Below are positions 1 through 10,907 of a DNA stretch of 64,000 nt, piece after piece. Position 1 is the first letter of the stretch; each line of letters opens with the position of its first letter. The stretch comes from Triglochin maritima (Eukaryota; Streptophyta; Magnoliopsida; Alismatales; Juncaginaceae). The notes under the pieces are model-generated. The model saw only the letters and a list, made by a program, of their open reading frames with translations, did not search any database and was not told the origin of the DNA. The stretch is from assembly GCA_963682175.1 (NCBI GenBank), contig OY821774.1:44654201-44718200 (forward strand), in the 5' to 3' direction. The position numbers and the translations under genes were made by a program.

Positions 1-620
1 CTCCATATTACTACGAATGTGTTGAAATGATTACAAATTCTTCTAAAATATATCGAAGTGCCCCAACATTTTTCTTGTCCTGCATACAAGAAATCATAAG
101 GACATATGCAAAAATGAGGTGCGTAACGATCTCAATATCGGTCATGTTGGAGTGTCTACTTTGAGGTTATACTTTTTTCCTGTGTACTTTTTAAATCTTA
201 TCACGATTTCACTCTTGTAAAAGTTATTTATAAACCTCACAGTTGGCACTATAGTTTCTCAATATTAGATCAAGGATATCTTCAAAGGTCAGGAAGATAA
301 TTTTCAATCCGAAGTTCACTCTCAACCCCTCCAATTATTTAATTAACAAGCAACTCTGGCCTTATCCATGTTGGAAAAAAACATTTAATTTAGTCTGCTT
401 TTCGACCAATGCCTATCTTATACCCCCCATTTTATCGTTTTTTCTAAAAAACCGATTGTTATATTCAACCCGTATTGGCTGTATATACAGCTTTTCATGC
501 CGTCATAATAGTTTTTTTTTATGAATTTTTGAAGAGCTCATATATAGGTAACACAAATCCCATCCTTTTCATCTACTTCATAAGTTACAATTCTTTTGCA
601 AAACTTATAAGCTTTGTAAA
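1..620. other. Upstream intergenic region with promoter of first DEFL gene
   Basis: No coding region, RNA gene or transposon end is recognisable. The last part is probably the promoter of the downstream defensin-like gene: a TATA-like string (catatatagg) lies near 538-548, about 75 bp before the start codon at 621. Confidence 0.4.
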
Positions 621-1521
621 ATGGAGAAGAAGAGCTCAAAAGTAGCACTCTTTTACTTCTTGTTTCTGTCTTGTTTGGTGCTAACCGCAGGTTAAATTTG
701 TTTACCTCATACTTGAAGATGTTTAATGTATTACATTTATTGTCAATTTTTCTTGTAAATTTTACATGTATATGTCTTTGCAGGTGGAAGATTACCTGAG
801 GGCAAACAAGGTTTAGGTTAGTCTTCCTAAATGAACATTGAAGCGTGCAAATAGATATCTTTGAAGATACACTTTGATTTGTTTCCCCAATACTTTTGGG
901 ATATTATTCCAAATTAGCACACTAAATAAAAAATTCAAATCCCAAGAACATCCTAGTCTGCAAGTACATCATAATTCCCAACACATCTTGTGTTCTAGTT
1001 TTGTATGTCGTACAATGTCGTTGTCGGAGTCGCAAGTACTTATAGAGTTTATACAGAAAACTTTGTATTGGATCTAGACTATTTATGTAACATGCGCTAT
1101 CACATTTAAATGATTTGAATCTCATTAATTTGCAGAGCACGTGAGATTTTTCTCACAGATTAAGATGATTTGAGTTTCATCGCTGGAATTTGTTTCTCTT
1201 TAGATTTGCACCACTGTTATTTCTTATTAACTCACAACGTCGCAAAATAGATGTGAGGATGTATCAAGTGATTAGTTCAAAATACCACTAGAGCATGCAT
1301 GATGATTAACTCTATTGTTAATTTGAGGTTCAGGAGAAGGAAGTATAGCTCCCGATGAAGAAGGTTGTTGGACTATAAAGGTGGAGAGTCTATACAGCAT
1401 CTGTTTCAAGTCATCAACTTGCAACAGGAAGTGTCACGAATTTGGTTATCCGAGAGGTGGCAAGTGCCGATTCCATTCCAGTCCTTTGCCTATGCACTTG
1501 AGTTGCTATTGCAGATGCTAA
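621..1521 (+). CDS. Secreted defensin-like (DEFL) peptide, 3 exons, 96 aa
   Basis: Exons by inspection are 621-690, 784-816 and 1334-1521, joined by GT-AG introns that are both in phase 1. Exon 1 encodes a signal peptide (MEKKSSKVALFYFLFLSCLV...). Exon 2 is an 11-codon microexon. Exon 3 encodes the cysteine module with eight cysteines spaced C-x11-C-x5-C-x3-C-x10-C-x12-C-x1-C-x1-C, including the gamma-core GGKC and the ending SCYCRC. This is the cysteine-stabilised alpha-beta fold layout of plant defensin-like peptides, which are secreted and act in defence or in reproductive signalling; which applies here cannot be told. Paralogues lie at 4453, 10908, 22228 and 37323. It differs from the minus-strand copies in lacking their third exon. 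The start is the only ATG that precedes the hydrophobic segment in frame. Confidence 0.82.
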
Positions 1522-2539
1522 GGCTTACCAATAATTGCATTCGCTCGAGACATGTATAATAATATTTAATTTATTCATGTCTAGTGTCATCAAATAAGAG
1601 AGAATTTGTTGTACTGTTTTCCCTATGCACGAATACGATATCTTAGAATGATAAGATGTTCTCGGTGGTTCATAATCATAGTTGCGGATGCCTCTATTCG
1701 TTTTTGTCTTAATTCATTCTTTTCCATCAAAAATGAAGTAAAAGACTATATATTATAATGCACAAATTAAAATACTATGTATATAAAGACCATCGTAACA
1801 AATATTCCAAAACCAAATGCTTTTAAGAGTGAATTCCAAAATCAACAATCAACATGTAAGTGCTTAGGCTTCGTAACGTTGGGTGGAACAATTAAACCAA
1901 CCAAAAATCAACATGTCTCATAGTTATTTTTTCCTTCTGAAATCGTGTCTCATTGTGTTTACAAAGGTGCAATCGGAAACCAACATATATACTGACAAAT
2001 TTAAACACGGGCTTAGTCGTTTGACCTTGTGGATCCTAAGATAATCTGTGCTAAGGGATGGATGCAATTAGGCAAAACTTCTTTATGCCAACTTAACTCA
2101 AATGATTACTTTAGAGAAACCTCAATCAAATGTTGTAGTTTTAAATCTCAGTAACAACACATTGTCTCATCTTCCCAATATTTGTCTTCTTCGGAACTTA
2201 TGCTTATGTCGATAATGTAATTAATACTCTTACAGTAATTCAAATAAGAAGCATCTTCAAACATCTAAAATGATATTCTTTTAATTCAGACTCCCTGCAT
2301 GATAACCCTCCACCTAATTAGGCAAAGGAAGTTGCTTCAAACTGGATTTATAGCATTCCCCTATCATATTGACTGCAACAAATGCGTTAGGAACAAGGTG
2401 GTCTCACCTCAAGTTAGGAACGAATGCTTGACTTTCTAAGTTGAATATTTGAAATCCTACAAAAATGCTCCTTAACTCTTTGCTTTGCATTGTAAGATCT
2501 GTGCGGTTTTCTAAGGAAACTATGGACTTTTAGTTCAAA
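1522..2539. other. Intergenic, nothing recognised
   Basis: AT-rich sequence following the first DEFL gene. I see no credible coding region, RNA gene or transposon terminus on either strand. Confidence 0.4.
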
Positions 2540-2589
2540 ATATTTGAAGTTACCTTTTTTAAAAACTAAAATTAGAAAAAAAGAAACCT

Positions 2590-2725
2590 TTCATAGAGCT
2601 GGTTTCGTCAAAAAACGATAGAAGGTGTATTAGATAGCTGCAAGAACGTACGAAGTATTCTTCAATGACGGCAAGTGCAAGCTGCATTCATATCATGGCG
2701 TCTAAGTAGTTGTTATTGCAGAAAG
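2590..2725 (+). pseudogene. Decayed DEFL last-exon fragment
   Basis: The stretch around 2640-2722 aligns by eye with the last exon of the neighbouring DEFL genes: a GGCAAGTGC gamma-core, a following CTGCATTC, then AGTTGTTATTGCAGA matching the S-C-Y-C-R codons. The frame is lost: a TAA interrupts it just after the core and the cysteine tail is in another frame. No signal-peptide exon is recognisable nearby. It is a relic with no expected product. Confidence 0.6.
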
Positions 2726-2734
2726 GCATCCTTA

Positions 2735-3150
2735 ACGGCTGCCAACAGCCCGCATAATGCGGGCGCAATGTGGGGGAGAAGCGCATCGCATCTCCTCGAT
2801 GCGGCCGCATTTCAAAACACCTTGTTTTTTGTTTTGGTTTTTTTGGTTTTCTTGGGTTTTGGGGGGGGGGGGGGGGGGGGGGTTAATTCTTTTTACTCTG
2901 ATTTGTTTAATATTGAATTTATGATCTTATAAATTATTGAAAAATTTACCTAATTTTTTAGTTACATGTATATAATTTATAATTAATATATCTATATTAT
3001 ATTATTTAATTATTAAATCGCAAACCGTATATGCACCCGCATCGCATCCGCATCCCGCAAATATCAGATGCAGTCTCTCCGCATCCGCATCTCACATATA
3101 TCAGATGCAGTGCCTCTACGCATCGCATCCGCATCTCGTATTTCTGAACC
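2735..3150. repeat. GCATC/CCGCATC-rich repeat region with a 22-bp G run
   Basis: Short units built on GCATC, GCATCCGCATC and CAGATGCAG recur at 2785-2815 and 3035-3145, on both sides of a G homopolymer at 2861-2882. Clusters of short motifs near both ends are typical of subterminal repeats of DNA transposons, but no clean terminal inverted repeat or target-site duplication could be assigned. Confidence 0.4.
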
Positions 3151-3700
3151 TTGAACGTGACTATGATGCTAATTTTGCTGATTTAAACGAATTCATCCAA
3201 GACTTACCTAGGAACATGAGTGTAACTTCGGATGAAGAATAATTGCAGTATTTCACCGATCGTATCGTGGATATTAGAAACATTTGAGTCTGAAATTCAA
3301 TTTGTTCGAGAATATATAACAACATTACGGAGGAAATGCAGATTGACAATATTTTCATGTAATATTGATTTTAATTTTTGAAATTTCAATTAGTAATATG
3401 TAGTGTGATTTATTAATTATTATTAATATTTTCATGGTTTAATAATAAAATGTGTTGATTAATTACATTAATGTAATTACAATAATAATTGGTTATGTAA
3501 TTTGTTGATTGTTTTAAAAGATTTTAAAAAGAAAGTAAAAGAAAACAATGTGGAGGAAATAAAGTGTTGAATTTATGTGTGAGTTTGGGCATTGTTAAGA
3601 GGGATTTTTGAGTAGTTGAGATATTTTAGGCAGATATGACATTGTAGATAGATAAGTTGACGTGACAGAAAAAGAATCTGACGTGGATGTTGGATGCCTA
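3151..3700. other. Intergenic with a possible coding relic
   Basis: Around 3160-3290 the plus strand reads as a short peptide-like run (YDANFADLNEFIQDLPRN...) interrupted by stops. It may be a transposase relic of the adjacent repeat element, but I do not recognise the family. The remainder is AT-rich with nothing identifiable. Confidence 0.25.
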
Positions 3701-4452
3701 TGTATCACTACTGATGCCCTAAGTAGTGTGTCAACTAAGAAGTTGTGTTGAGATTAGTAGGATGACCATTGTGCTTGATCTTAAGTTCGTTGATTAAGAA
3801 GTTCCCTTCTGATTTCTGTTCTATTTTCAAGTGAAATTTGAACATTGACCTAACATTATTGACTGTGGTGTTTTATTTTCCTTGTCTATTGGCATTCGTG
3901 GAGTTGTTAAGTTAACCTAACATTAACTAATTAAACGCTCCATGTTTAAACTTCAGTACTGATTTTGCATTTATATATGATTTTCTCTCTGCCTTCGTCA
4001 AATTGTTTTAGGGGACATGTGTTTGGTTTTGTTCATTCCATTAGTTTTCAAAATGAAGAATATTGACATTTGTAGATGGATATATATCAAAGAAATGTAT
4101 CACGGTTGGCCAGCTCAAGAACAAGTTCAAAGGTGGGACGGCTCGCACTCCACCTCTCAGAAATTGTAAACTTTTATGTGTTTCATTTGCCTTTTTAATT
4201 AATAAAATTAAAATAAATGTTTTTTTGATAGGTTTTGGTAAGTGAATAGAATATTGTAGTAGTACTAAACCATACAAATAAACTACACAACATAATGTAA
4301 ATAGTAAATACCCAAGTTATTGATGATGATATTATTGGTATGTGAAATATTTGAATTGAGGAAAGAAGCTGGCTAAACATCTTTCTCCTTAATTGAATCA
4401 CATCACTTATTCGAACCACACAGATGACAACATAATTTTGTACAGCTTTAGT

Positions 4453-5312
4453 CTAGCAAATTCTGCAATAGCAACTTAGGTGCATGGGCAAGGGACGCAA
4501 ATGGAATCTGCACTTGCCACCCATCGGGAAGCCTTCATGGTGACAATACTTTTTGCATATCGAATTGATGAAACACATCATATATAGTTTGCATCTAGGC
4601 TCCATTACGAAGCAATCATTAGCCTTTGTTGCAGATGAGAAGCACATAACTAGATGTTGATTAAAAAAATCATGTACAAATTAAAAATAATACCCAGACC
4701 AAAATCTGGAATGTATGAATTGAAAGATAAAACAAATTTGGTCCAACGTGAAAGAAAAAGTTCGGCCGTTCCAAAACAATATCTCGAATTACCTCGTGAC
4801 CGGTTGTCATAGGTTTGCATGTTCATATTAGGATTTGTGTTGGTACCTCTTTTCGCCGCTTCACTGTCTGTTAAAGAACGGAACGAAGGAGTTTGTTACT
4901 CCGAAGAAATAATATTTATTGGTGTCTCCTGGTGTTTAGAATCATATATTTACAAAGACATTTTATGCAACTGTGCCAAGATTGTATTCAATTTTTTTGT
5001 GTCCAAATAAATAAATACGTTTCCTCTCCTCTCTTGCTCACCCAAAGCATAAAATTCTGAAACTAAACATAAATTTGAAACTTTATTTTTACGAAATATA
5101 GATTCCAAGGTAATAGCTTAATCATCTCTTTTCTAGTAGTTAGCATTTCACCTACATGAACAACCATGTGTTACTTAAATATATATCTCGAGACACAAAG
5201 GATCGATGAAGAAAATAAATCTATAGAATGTGGTAAATTAACCTGAAATAAGCATTGAAAGGAGGACGAGAATGAAACAGAAGAAGGTAGTTGTTGCAGC
5301 CCTTTTCTCCAT
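4453..5312 (-). pseudogene. DEFL gene copy with broken splice sites
   Basis: The exon layout mirrors the copy at 10908-12463. Exon 1 is 5243-5312 (signal peptide MEKRAATTTFFCFILVLLSM...). Exon 2 is at about 5123-5151, exon 3 at 4793-4867, and the last exon at 4453-4628. The last exon still reads a full cysteine module ending HLSCYCRIC. However, exon 2 has a 2-nt length change relative to its relatives and its donor GT is now AT. The acceptor of the last exon reads TGCAA instead of TGCAG, and the nearest alternative AG would put TAA immediately in frame. Exon 1 and exon 3 sites look intact. A normally spliced DEFL product is therefore unlikely, and the long open last exon alone is misleading. 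A non-canonical or unseen acceptor could rescue it. Confidence 0.7.
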
Positions 5313-5400
5313 TGCTCTTACAGTATCACAAAATTCCAATCTAAAAAGGTCTCTTATACATCAAGTGTGGATCGACCTTGTTTGCCAATTGGGAGAGAAC

Positions 5401-5488
5401 GGATAAGTGCATGTACATCCAAGGGAAACTAATAATGGAATTAATTGCAAATGTAACGCTTGGAGAAAAGTTTCCAAATATGTTGACC
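5401..5488 (-). promoter_or_regulatory. Conserved upstream block with W-box core (copy 1)
   Basis: A block about 90 bp upstream of the start codon at 5312 is conserved in the two sister genes (12559-12665 and 23581-23680). It runs from GGATAAGTGCA through a GGAATTAATTGCAAAT-like stretch to ATGTTGACC. TTGACC is the W-box core bound by WRKY factors in defence-gene promoters. Shared ancestry alone could explain the similarity. Confidence 0.45.
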
Positions 5489-5499
5489 TGGTAAAGTGG

Positions 5500-6560
5500 T
5501 TATTAATTTTAAATATAAGATCGTTTATCCGCGGAAATTTGATGTTGATCATTGACCTGTCTGACTCTAATCTTTTGGTTATGGAAAATGGTTTTTGTAG
5601 TCTCTTGAATGTAGTCCTTGTAGGTCTCAAGTTTTTCCAATTTAGTTTTGAAGTTCACACCCCCAATAACCTATTTGTATATATCTTCACTTTGTTCATT
5701 GCATTTTTCCCCTCTTTAACATGTCATCCTCTTTCAATATGTTGTTTTTCCTAATGGAAAATTTATCTGTTTCCTTTCATTTTAAAACGTCGTACATCCA
5801 ATGCAAAAGTGTGTTGTTTGATTAATTTGGGTGTTGATTTTTTTTTCTATTTTGGCAATTCAAATTTCAATAGTTTTTTCTTCTCCTTGTTTATATTTTT
5901 CCAATCAATTAATTACAAATGAAAATTTACTACTTTTGCACAATGACGTCCAAACATGGAAGAATTGGGTGGTTATTTTGATTCTCATTCGTTATCAACC
6001 CTATATGGAAAACATTGATGTCATCGTTTTGATATTTCCCATTCATTGTCAATTATTATCAAGCTAATATTTGTTTTTATATTTTCATCACGATATCACA
6101 ATTTTGACGTATCAATTTTTCTTCACATTTTTAATTAGTTTCTTTTGATATCTCAATACTTTGATATGCTTTGAATTTTGAAAAAACTTGATAAATTGTT
6201 TTTCAACTGTTTCCGTTCGACCCAACACAAAATATCATAATCATGATTTGTCAACGACTATTCCATGTACCAACATTAATGTACTGGAAGTAAATCATTT
6301 GAATTTTATTTATTCCTTATAGTTATAAGGTTAACATGTATGCTCAAAACAAAGGGAACTACTGTTCATTACCGGAAAACTATTTAAATCGACCCAACAA
6401 TTATCATTTTACCCTTCACAATTCATTTAATACTCATTTCATCCCGTCTCTTAAAATAAGGTTTCTGCCTACGTTTTCCTCATTTTCTCAGTTCCAACAC
6501 CACGAAAATGACTGACGAAGCGCATCGATTCGGTTAAGTAAGCCCAGGAAAAAAAATCAG
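5500..6560. other. Intergenic, nothing recognised
   Basis: T-rich low-complexity DNA. Several open frames exist, but none has family similarity, splice context or codon bias that would support a gene. Confidence 0.4.
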
Positions 6561-6574
6561 GTCGACACCTCTCA

Positions 6575-6812
6575 ATGGGGAAAATTATTGGATCTCAAAT
6601 TTAAGTAGTTTTTCGACGACGAAGCAATTCAGAAACAAACTATAATATAATGATATCTCAATGGTCATTGTTAGAAGTTTTATACGAACATTCTCCAATG
6701 TGCGTTCATACATCATCTTGCACTGCGAGAAGAAGGTTTCTTCAACGATGGGAAGCGCATATTCCATTCATGGCCTCTACCTATGCATCTAAGTTGTTAT
6801 TGCATAATTGAA
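6575..6812 (+). pseudogene. Decayed DEFL last-exon fragment
   Basis: The segment 6715-6812 matches the DEFL last exon at nucleotide level: TTGCACTGCGAGAAG, then GGGAAGCGCATATTCCATTC corresponding to G-K-C-R-F-H, then CCTATGCATCTAAGTTGTTA corresponding to P-M-H-L-S-C-Y-C. The gamma-core cysteine codon has become CGC and the frame is shifted upstream. It is a relic with no expected product. Confidence 0.6.
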
Positions 6813-6855
6813 AGTGTGTTCTATTACTCTACAAGTGGTGAGTCAATATAGAACT

Positions 6856-9800
6856 TGTTAGATCCTAACCTCTGATTAGTAGATTAATGGGTGCTTAGGG
6901 AAGGCTCAGTGAGGATGAAGTGGAGACTTTTTGGTTGGTTGAGGAAAGTGAGGTGTATTTAAGTTCTGTTGGCACCCGGTGAAGGAGGATCGTGGTGGTG
7001 TGATCGGAGGTGGTGATCGTGTAACGTCTCGAAATAGAGGAAAATTTAAAACTTTAAAAGATAGACATCAAGTACTAGGGACGCTACGAAAAACACACAC
7101 ACACATATAACCGGTGGTGCATCGTATAATACAAGATGTCAAAGGTATGATTACATCAACAAAAGATACACAACATATACAGGTGTAATCATGACAACCT
7201 CAGAAGCAAGAAAAGCAGGATCTGGTCCAGGTGCTCCCGCCCTCACTCATCACCTCCTAAAGACGCTTAGGACCTGAAATGCAACCATAAATTATGCTTG
7301 AGTTTCCCATAAGGAAACCTTGTATGACAAACTCCTAAATGTATGAATTTAAACAATAACATGCCATGATATGAAATGCAATACAACACAACAGCCACCG
7401 TCCAACTGGATTCTCAGGACCTCTCTCCCAACCACAGCCGACACAACAACACGGGTCAGAAGGGTCCTCTCACCTCAACCCCACAATCACACGTGCACAC
7501 AAGGCACCACCGGAAATCATCGACCAAACGGGTCTCAAGGGTCCTCTCACCCCAACCCCACAACAACTCGTGCACACAAGGCACCGCCGGAAAAACATCG
7601 GCCACAAACGACACGTGTGCACAAGGCACCCGCTCCTCAGAGCCACAACCACAATCCCTCTCAGGTCGGAATGTCCGTACCGTCACTCCAAAAAGGCCGG
7701 GAACTTGTTGCCCTCAAGCAGATCGAACCCACAAACAACACCAGGAACATATACGAAACTGAGCAGAAATGGTCGACCGAAATCTGCAACCAGTCGGCCG
7801 AAACCCCACAACAGACTGGTCCCAACTGAAATAACAATCAACCGGTTGAATGACAAAGGGAACACATTCGACTGAAAACATCCTTAAAAATTCACTTCTC
7901 GCCCCGAAAGCATAAACGGTCGAACAAACCAGAAACCACGGTCGACCGGAAAAAGACAGTAAATTCAGATTTCAAATCAAATTATACCAGTCGACCAGAA
8001 CAATAAATGGTCGAACAAACTTTAAGTTATCATAAGTCGTCGGTCGAACAAGATCTCAGGGTGGTCGACCGTTTTGTGGTACACCCTCAACCGACTTGAA
8101 ACAGTGCTTTCAGTCGAACGACAAAGGGGACCCGTTCGACCGAAAACAACCAGAGTCCTCACCTTCTCGCTCAAAATGCATATCCAGTCGACCACCCAAT
8201 GGTATCATTTGACTGGTGCGAGAGATTCCCGCCAAAAATACACTACTACCGGTCGACTGTTGCAGTGTTGAACTCTGCAGCACAACTCAGACGAGCCTTT
8301 CGGCCTACCGTCGACTACTCAAACACTCACTCTAGCCTAAGTGAGCATAAAAGTAAAGCTTGACATACCTTTAAGGCTTGAAGAAACCTTAGAAGATCAA
8401 CGACGAGCGTCACCTCGTAAAACTCTTCCTGTCCGGCGAACTCCTCGATCCCGATCACCTCAACTCCAACAACCGTTTGAGCTTCTCTTTTCTTCGCTGA
8501 TTCCACACTTCTCTAGAGCTTCCGATGTCTGAAAGGGAAAGAGTTTGAGAGAGATAACGCGCGGGAGAGAGAGAAACGAGTGAGAAGAGAGAGAGAAACT
8601 CAACCTTAAACTCTTCTCCACTCTATCTCCACCCTCCACCTCAACTTCTCCAATCCATCTCAGCCATCCATCTCAACCCCTTCCAAAACATCCACCTAAC
8701 CAACATTTAAGCCACTAAAATGGGATTAGGATCTCACAGATCGTGTTGGTTGATCGCGGTGTGGAGTGTGCCTGGAGATACGTGGAATCAAGGAGGTGTT
8801 GTCGTGTTTTCCTCGGAGGCTTCTTCAAGCCTTAAAGGTACGTCAAGCTTTGCTTTTATGCTCACCTATGATTGTGTGAGTATTTGAGCAGTCGGTGGTA
8901 GGTCAAAAGGCTGATCGGACTTTCAGTTCAGTAGAGTTCTGCTGCGTTCGGTCGACTAGTTAGTGTAACAGTTGACCGTTGATGGGGTAATTCTGGGAAT
9001 TTTGCCTTGCACAGGTCGAATGATGCTTCGTGTGGTCGACCGGTCAAGCCTGTTAGGAAAGCTCTAGGTGTTTTCGGTTGACCGGGTTCCCTTTGTCGTT
9101 CGACTGAATGCACTGTAGTGAGTCGGTTGGGGGCTTAGACCATCTAAACAGTCGACTACCCTTACGATCAGTTCGATCGATTGCACTGTAGTAAGTCGGT
9201 TGAGAGCATAGACCATCTAAACGGTCGACCGTTCCTTGATTTTGTTCGACCAATTACATAAGATGACTTAAAGTCTGTTCGACCGGTGAGTACCTTGTTT
9301 GACCGATTGTGGACCTTGAGAAATGGTAAAGTCCCTGTTATTTTTCGGTCGACTGGGTCCCCTTTGTTGTTCGACCACTGTGACGTTTATTATTTAATAT
9401 TGTTGTGGCGTAGACCTTCTACCAGTCAACCGTCGAGACCTTTTGTTTGACCGTTTGGTCGTTTTGTTCGTTTTTTGTGGTTCGATCGGTCATGGAGACG
9501 GTCAAGCTCTTGTGCTTTTCTGGAGGGAATTGGTCGATCGGTATGCCTACTTTGGTCGATTGTTTCTGCTCAATCTGGTGTTTTGTGTTTTTCTTTTGAT
9601 CGACTTGAGGGCAACGAGTTCACCGCCCTTTTTGGGGGCAACAAAAGGACATATCGGCCTGATAGTGAACGAGGTGGCTCTACGGAGTGGGTGCCTTGTG
9701 TGCACGTGTGTTGTGGGGGTTGGGGTGAGAGGACCCTTGAGACATATTGTGGTTCGTGTCTGCTGTGGCTAGGAGAGAGATCCCTGGAGCCCAGTTTTGA

Positions 9801-10186
9801 CGACGATATCTGTTTTGTTGCATTTTGTGTCATATCATGCTTGTAGTCGTAATTGTTCATTCACGTGTTAGGGTTTGGCATGCGTGGTTTCCCTATGTAA
9901 ACTCAGCATAGTTGAATGTTTACTTTTCAGGCCGTGATCGGCTTTAAAATGTGGTGACTACAGAGGAGCATGCTCAGGACTGGATCCTGCTGTCCATCTT
10001 TTTAGGTAGTTTATGATTACATGTGTTGTATATGCTTGTCGTTGATATCCTTGATGTAATCATACTTTTGACAAACTCTATTGTATATTGGTGCACCTTG
10101 ATGTATTCGAGTAGTGGTCTCGCTCTTTTGGATTGTAATCCAGTTGTTATTTATTTTAAATGTTTCGTTGTTTTCAGGACGTTATA
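6856..10186 (+). mobile_element. Outer solo LTR of Gypsy-type family, interrupted
   Basis: The element starts TGTTAGATCC and ends GGACGTTATA. It is flanked by the 5-bp target-site duplication GAACT (6851-6855 and 10187-10191). Removing the inner insertion (7020-8738 plus one duplicated GATCG) leaves about 1.6 kb. The orientation is that of an LTR whose internal region would read on the plus strand, but no internal coding region is present, so it is a solo LTR from LTR-LTR recombination. It shares the family's GGTCGACCG-type motif array (about 8930-9560) and the conserved R/U5-side blocks with the LTR of the 23.9-29.1 kb Gypsy element. The terminal TA instead of CA is a likely point mutation. 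Confidence 0.82.
7020..8738 (-). mobile_element. Inner solo LTR of the same family, inverted
   Basis: Read on the plus strand it runs from TGTAACGTCTCG to GGATCTCACA, flanked by perfect 5-bp duplications GATCG (7015-7019 and 8739-8743). It belongs to the same family as the Gypsy LTR at 23900-26158 but lies in the opposite direction to the outer LTR that it interrupts. The two therefore form a large imperfect inverted repeat (for example 8335-8420 against 8815-8880). It contains a CT/GA-rich tract (8530-8600) and a GGTCGACCG-type motif array (about 7915-8310). Open frames within it are chance readings of the LTR. Confidence 0.88.
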
Positions 10187-10907
10187 GAACTTGCATGAGT
10201 GTGTCATTAGTAGAATGACTAATAACATTTATCCTAAGTTGTAAATGACCAATTAGCAGCTGGCAAATGACCAATAATTTGCTTATGTTTTTGTTTTATT
10301 CTCAAGTGAAATGATTGTGAGAGGTATATATAAGTTGTATTTTCAATGACCGTTGACATTTGCCGGCTGCTATCTAATCTAACATTAACTAAACGTTGCA
10401 TGTTTAAATTCATCTATAATTTTTCTCTTTCCTTTATTTTATTTTTTTAGAACTTGCTTGATTATATTCATTCCCCTAATACAAGACTATGTTTTCATTC
10501 CCCTAGTAAATGTATCACGGTTGGCTAGCTCAAGAGTTAGGCCGAACGAGGGAGGTAGGCTAGTCACGCTCCACCTCTTACAAGTTATAACTTGTGAACT
10601 TTTTTTTTTTTCATTTGTATGTTCATAGAAAAAAAACAAATTCTAATGGTTTGAGAATAGCATTTTTAAGTGAATTGAGTATTGTAGAAGTACTAAACCA
10701 CACAAATAAACCACACAACATAATGTAAATAGTAAATACCCAAGTTATTGATGATGATATTATTGGTTGTGAGAAATTAATAATTTGAGTTAGGAAAGAG
10801 TGCTAATCATCTCTCTCCCTTTTTAAATCACATCCCTTATTTGAACCATCGTTTACATGAAACCACACACATGACAACATAATTTTTGAAGATCAAGGTT
10901 GTTTTGT

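Larger units (their letters stand above)
3780..5490. repeat. Segmental duplication unit A (paired with 10290-12670)
   Basis: Blocks matching the 10.3-12.7 kb region occur in the same order: an ATGTATCACGGTTGGC block (4095 versus 10509), a long near-identical stretch ending in the run GTAAATACCCAAGTTATTGA (4230-4345 versus 10675-10770), the DEFL exons, and a promoter block. The unit carries the broken DEFL gene at 4453-5312. Boundaries are approximate. Confidence 0.7.

Noticed and set aside
5831..6067. Open frame encoding a hydrophobic 78-residue peptide
   Set aside because: T-rich DNA gives Phe/Ile/Leu by composition; no splice context, no homologous copy in the paired duplication unit, and no family similarity.
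7371..7875. Several overlapping open frames of 100-150 codons
   Set aside because: They fall inside a solo LTR; low-complexity proline/threonine/histidine composition and openness in multiple frames indicate chance readings.
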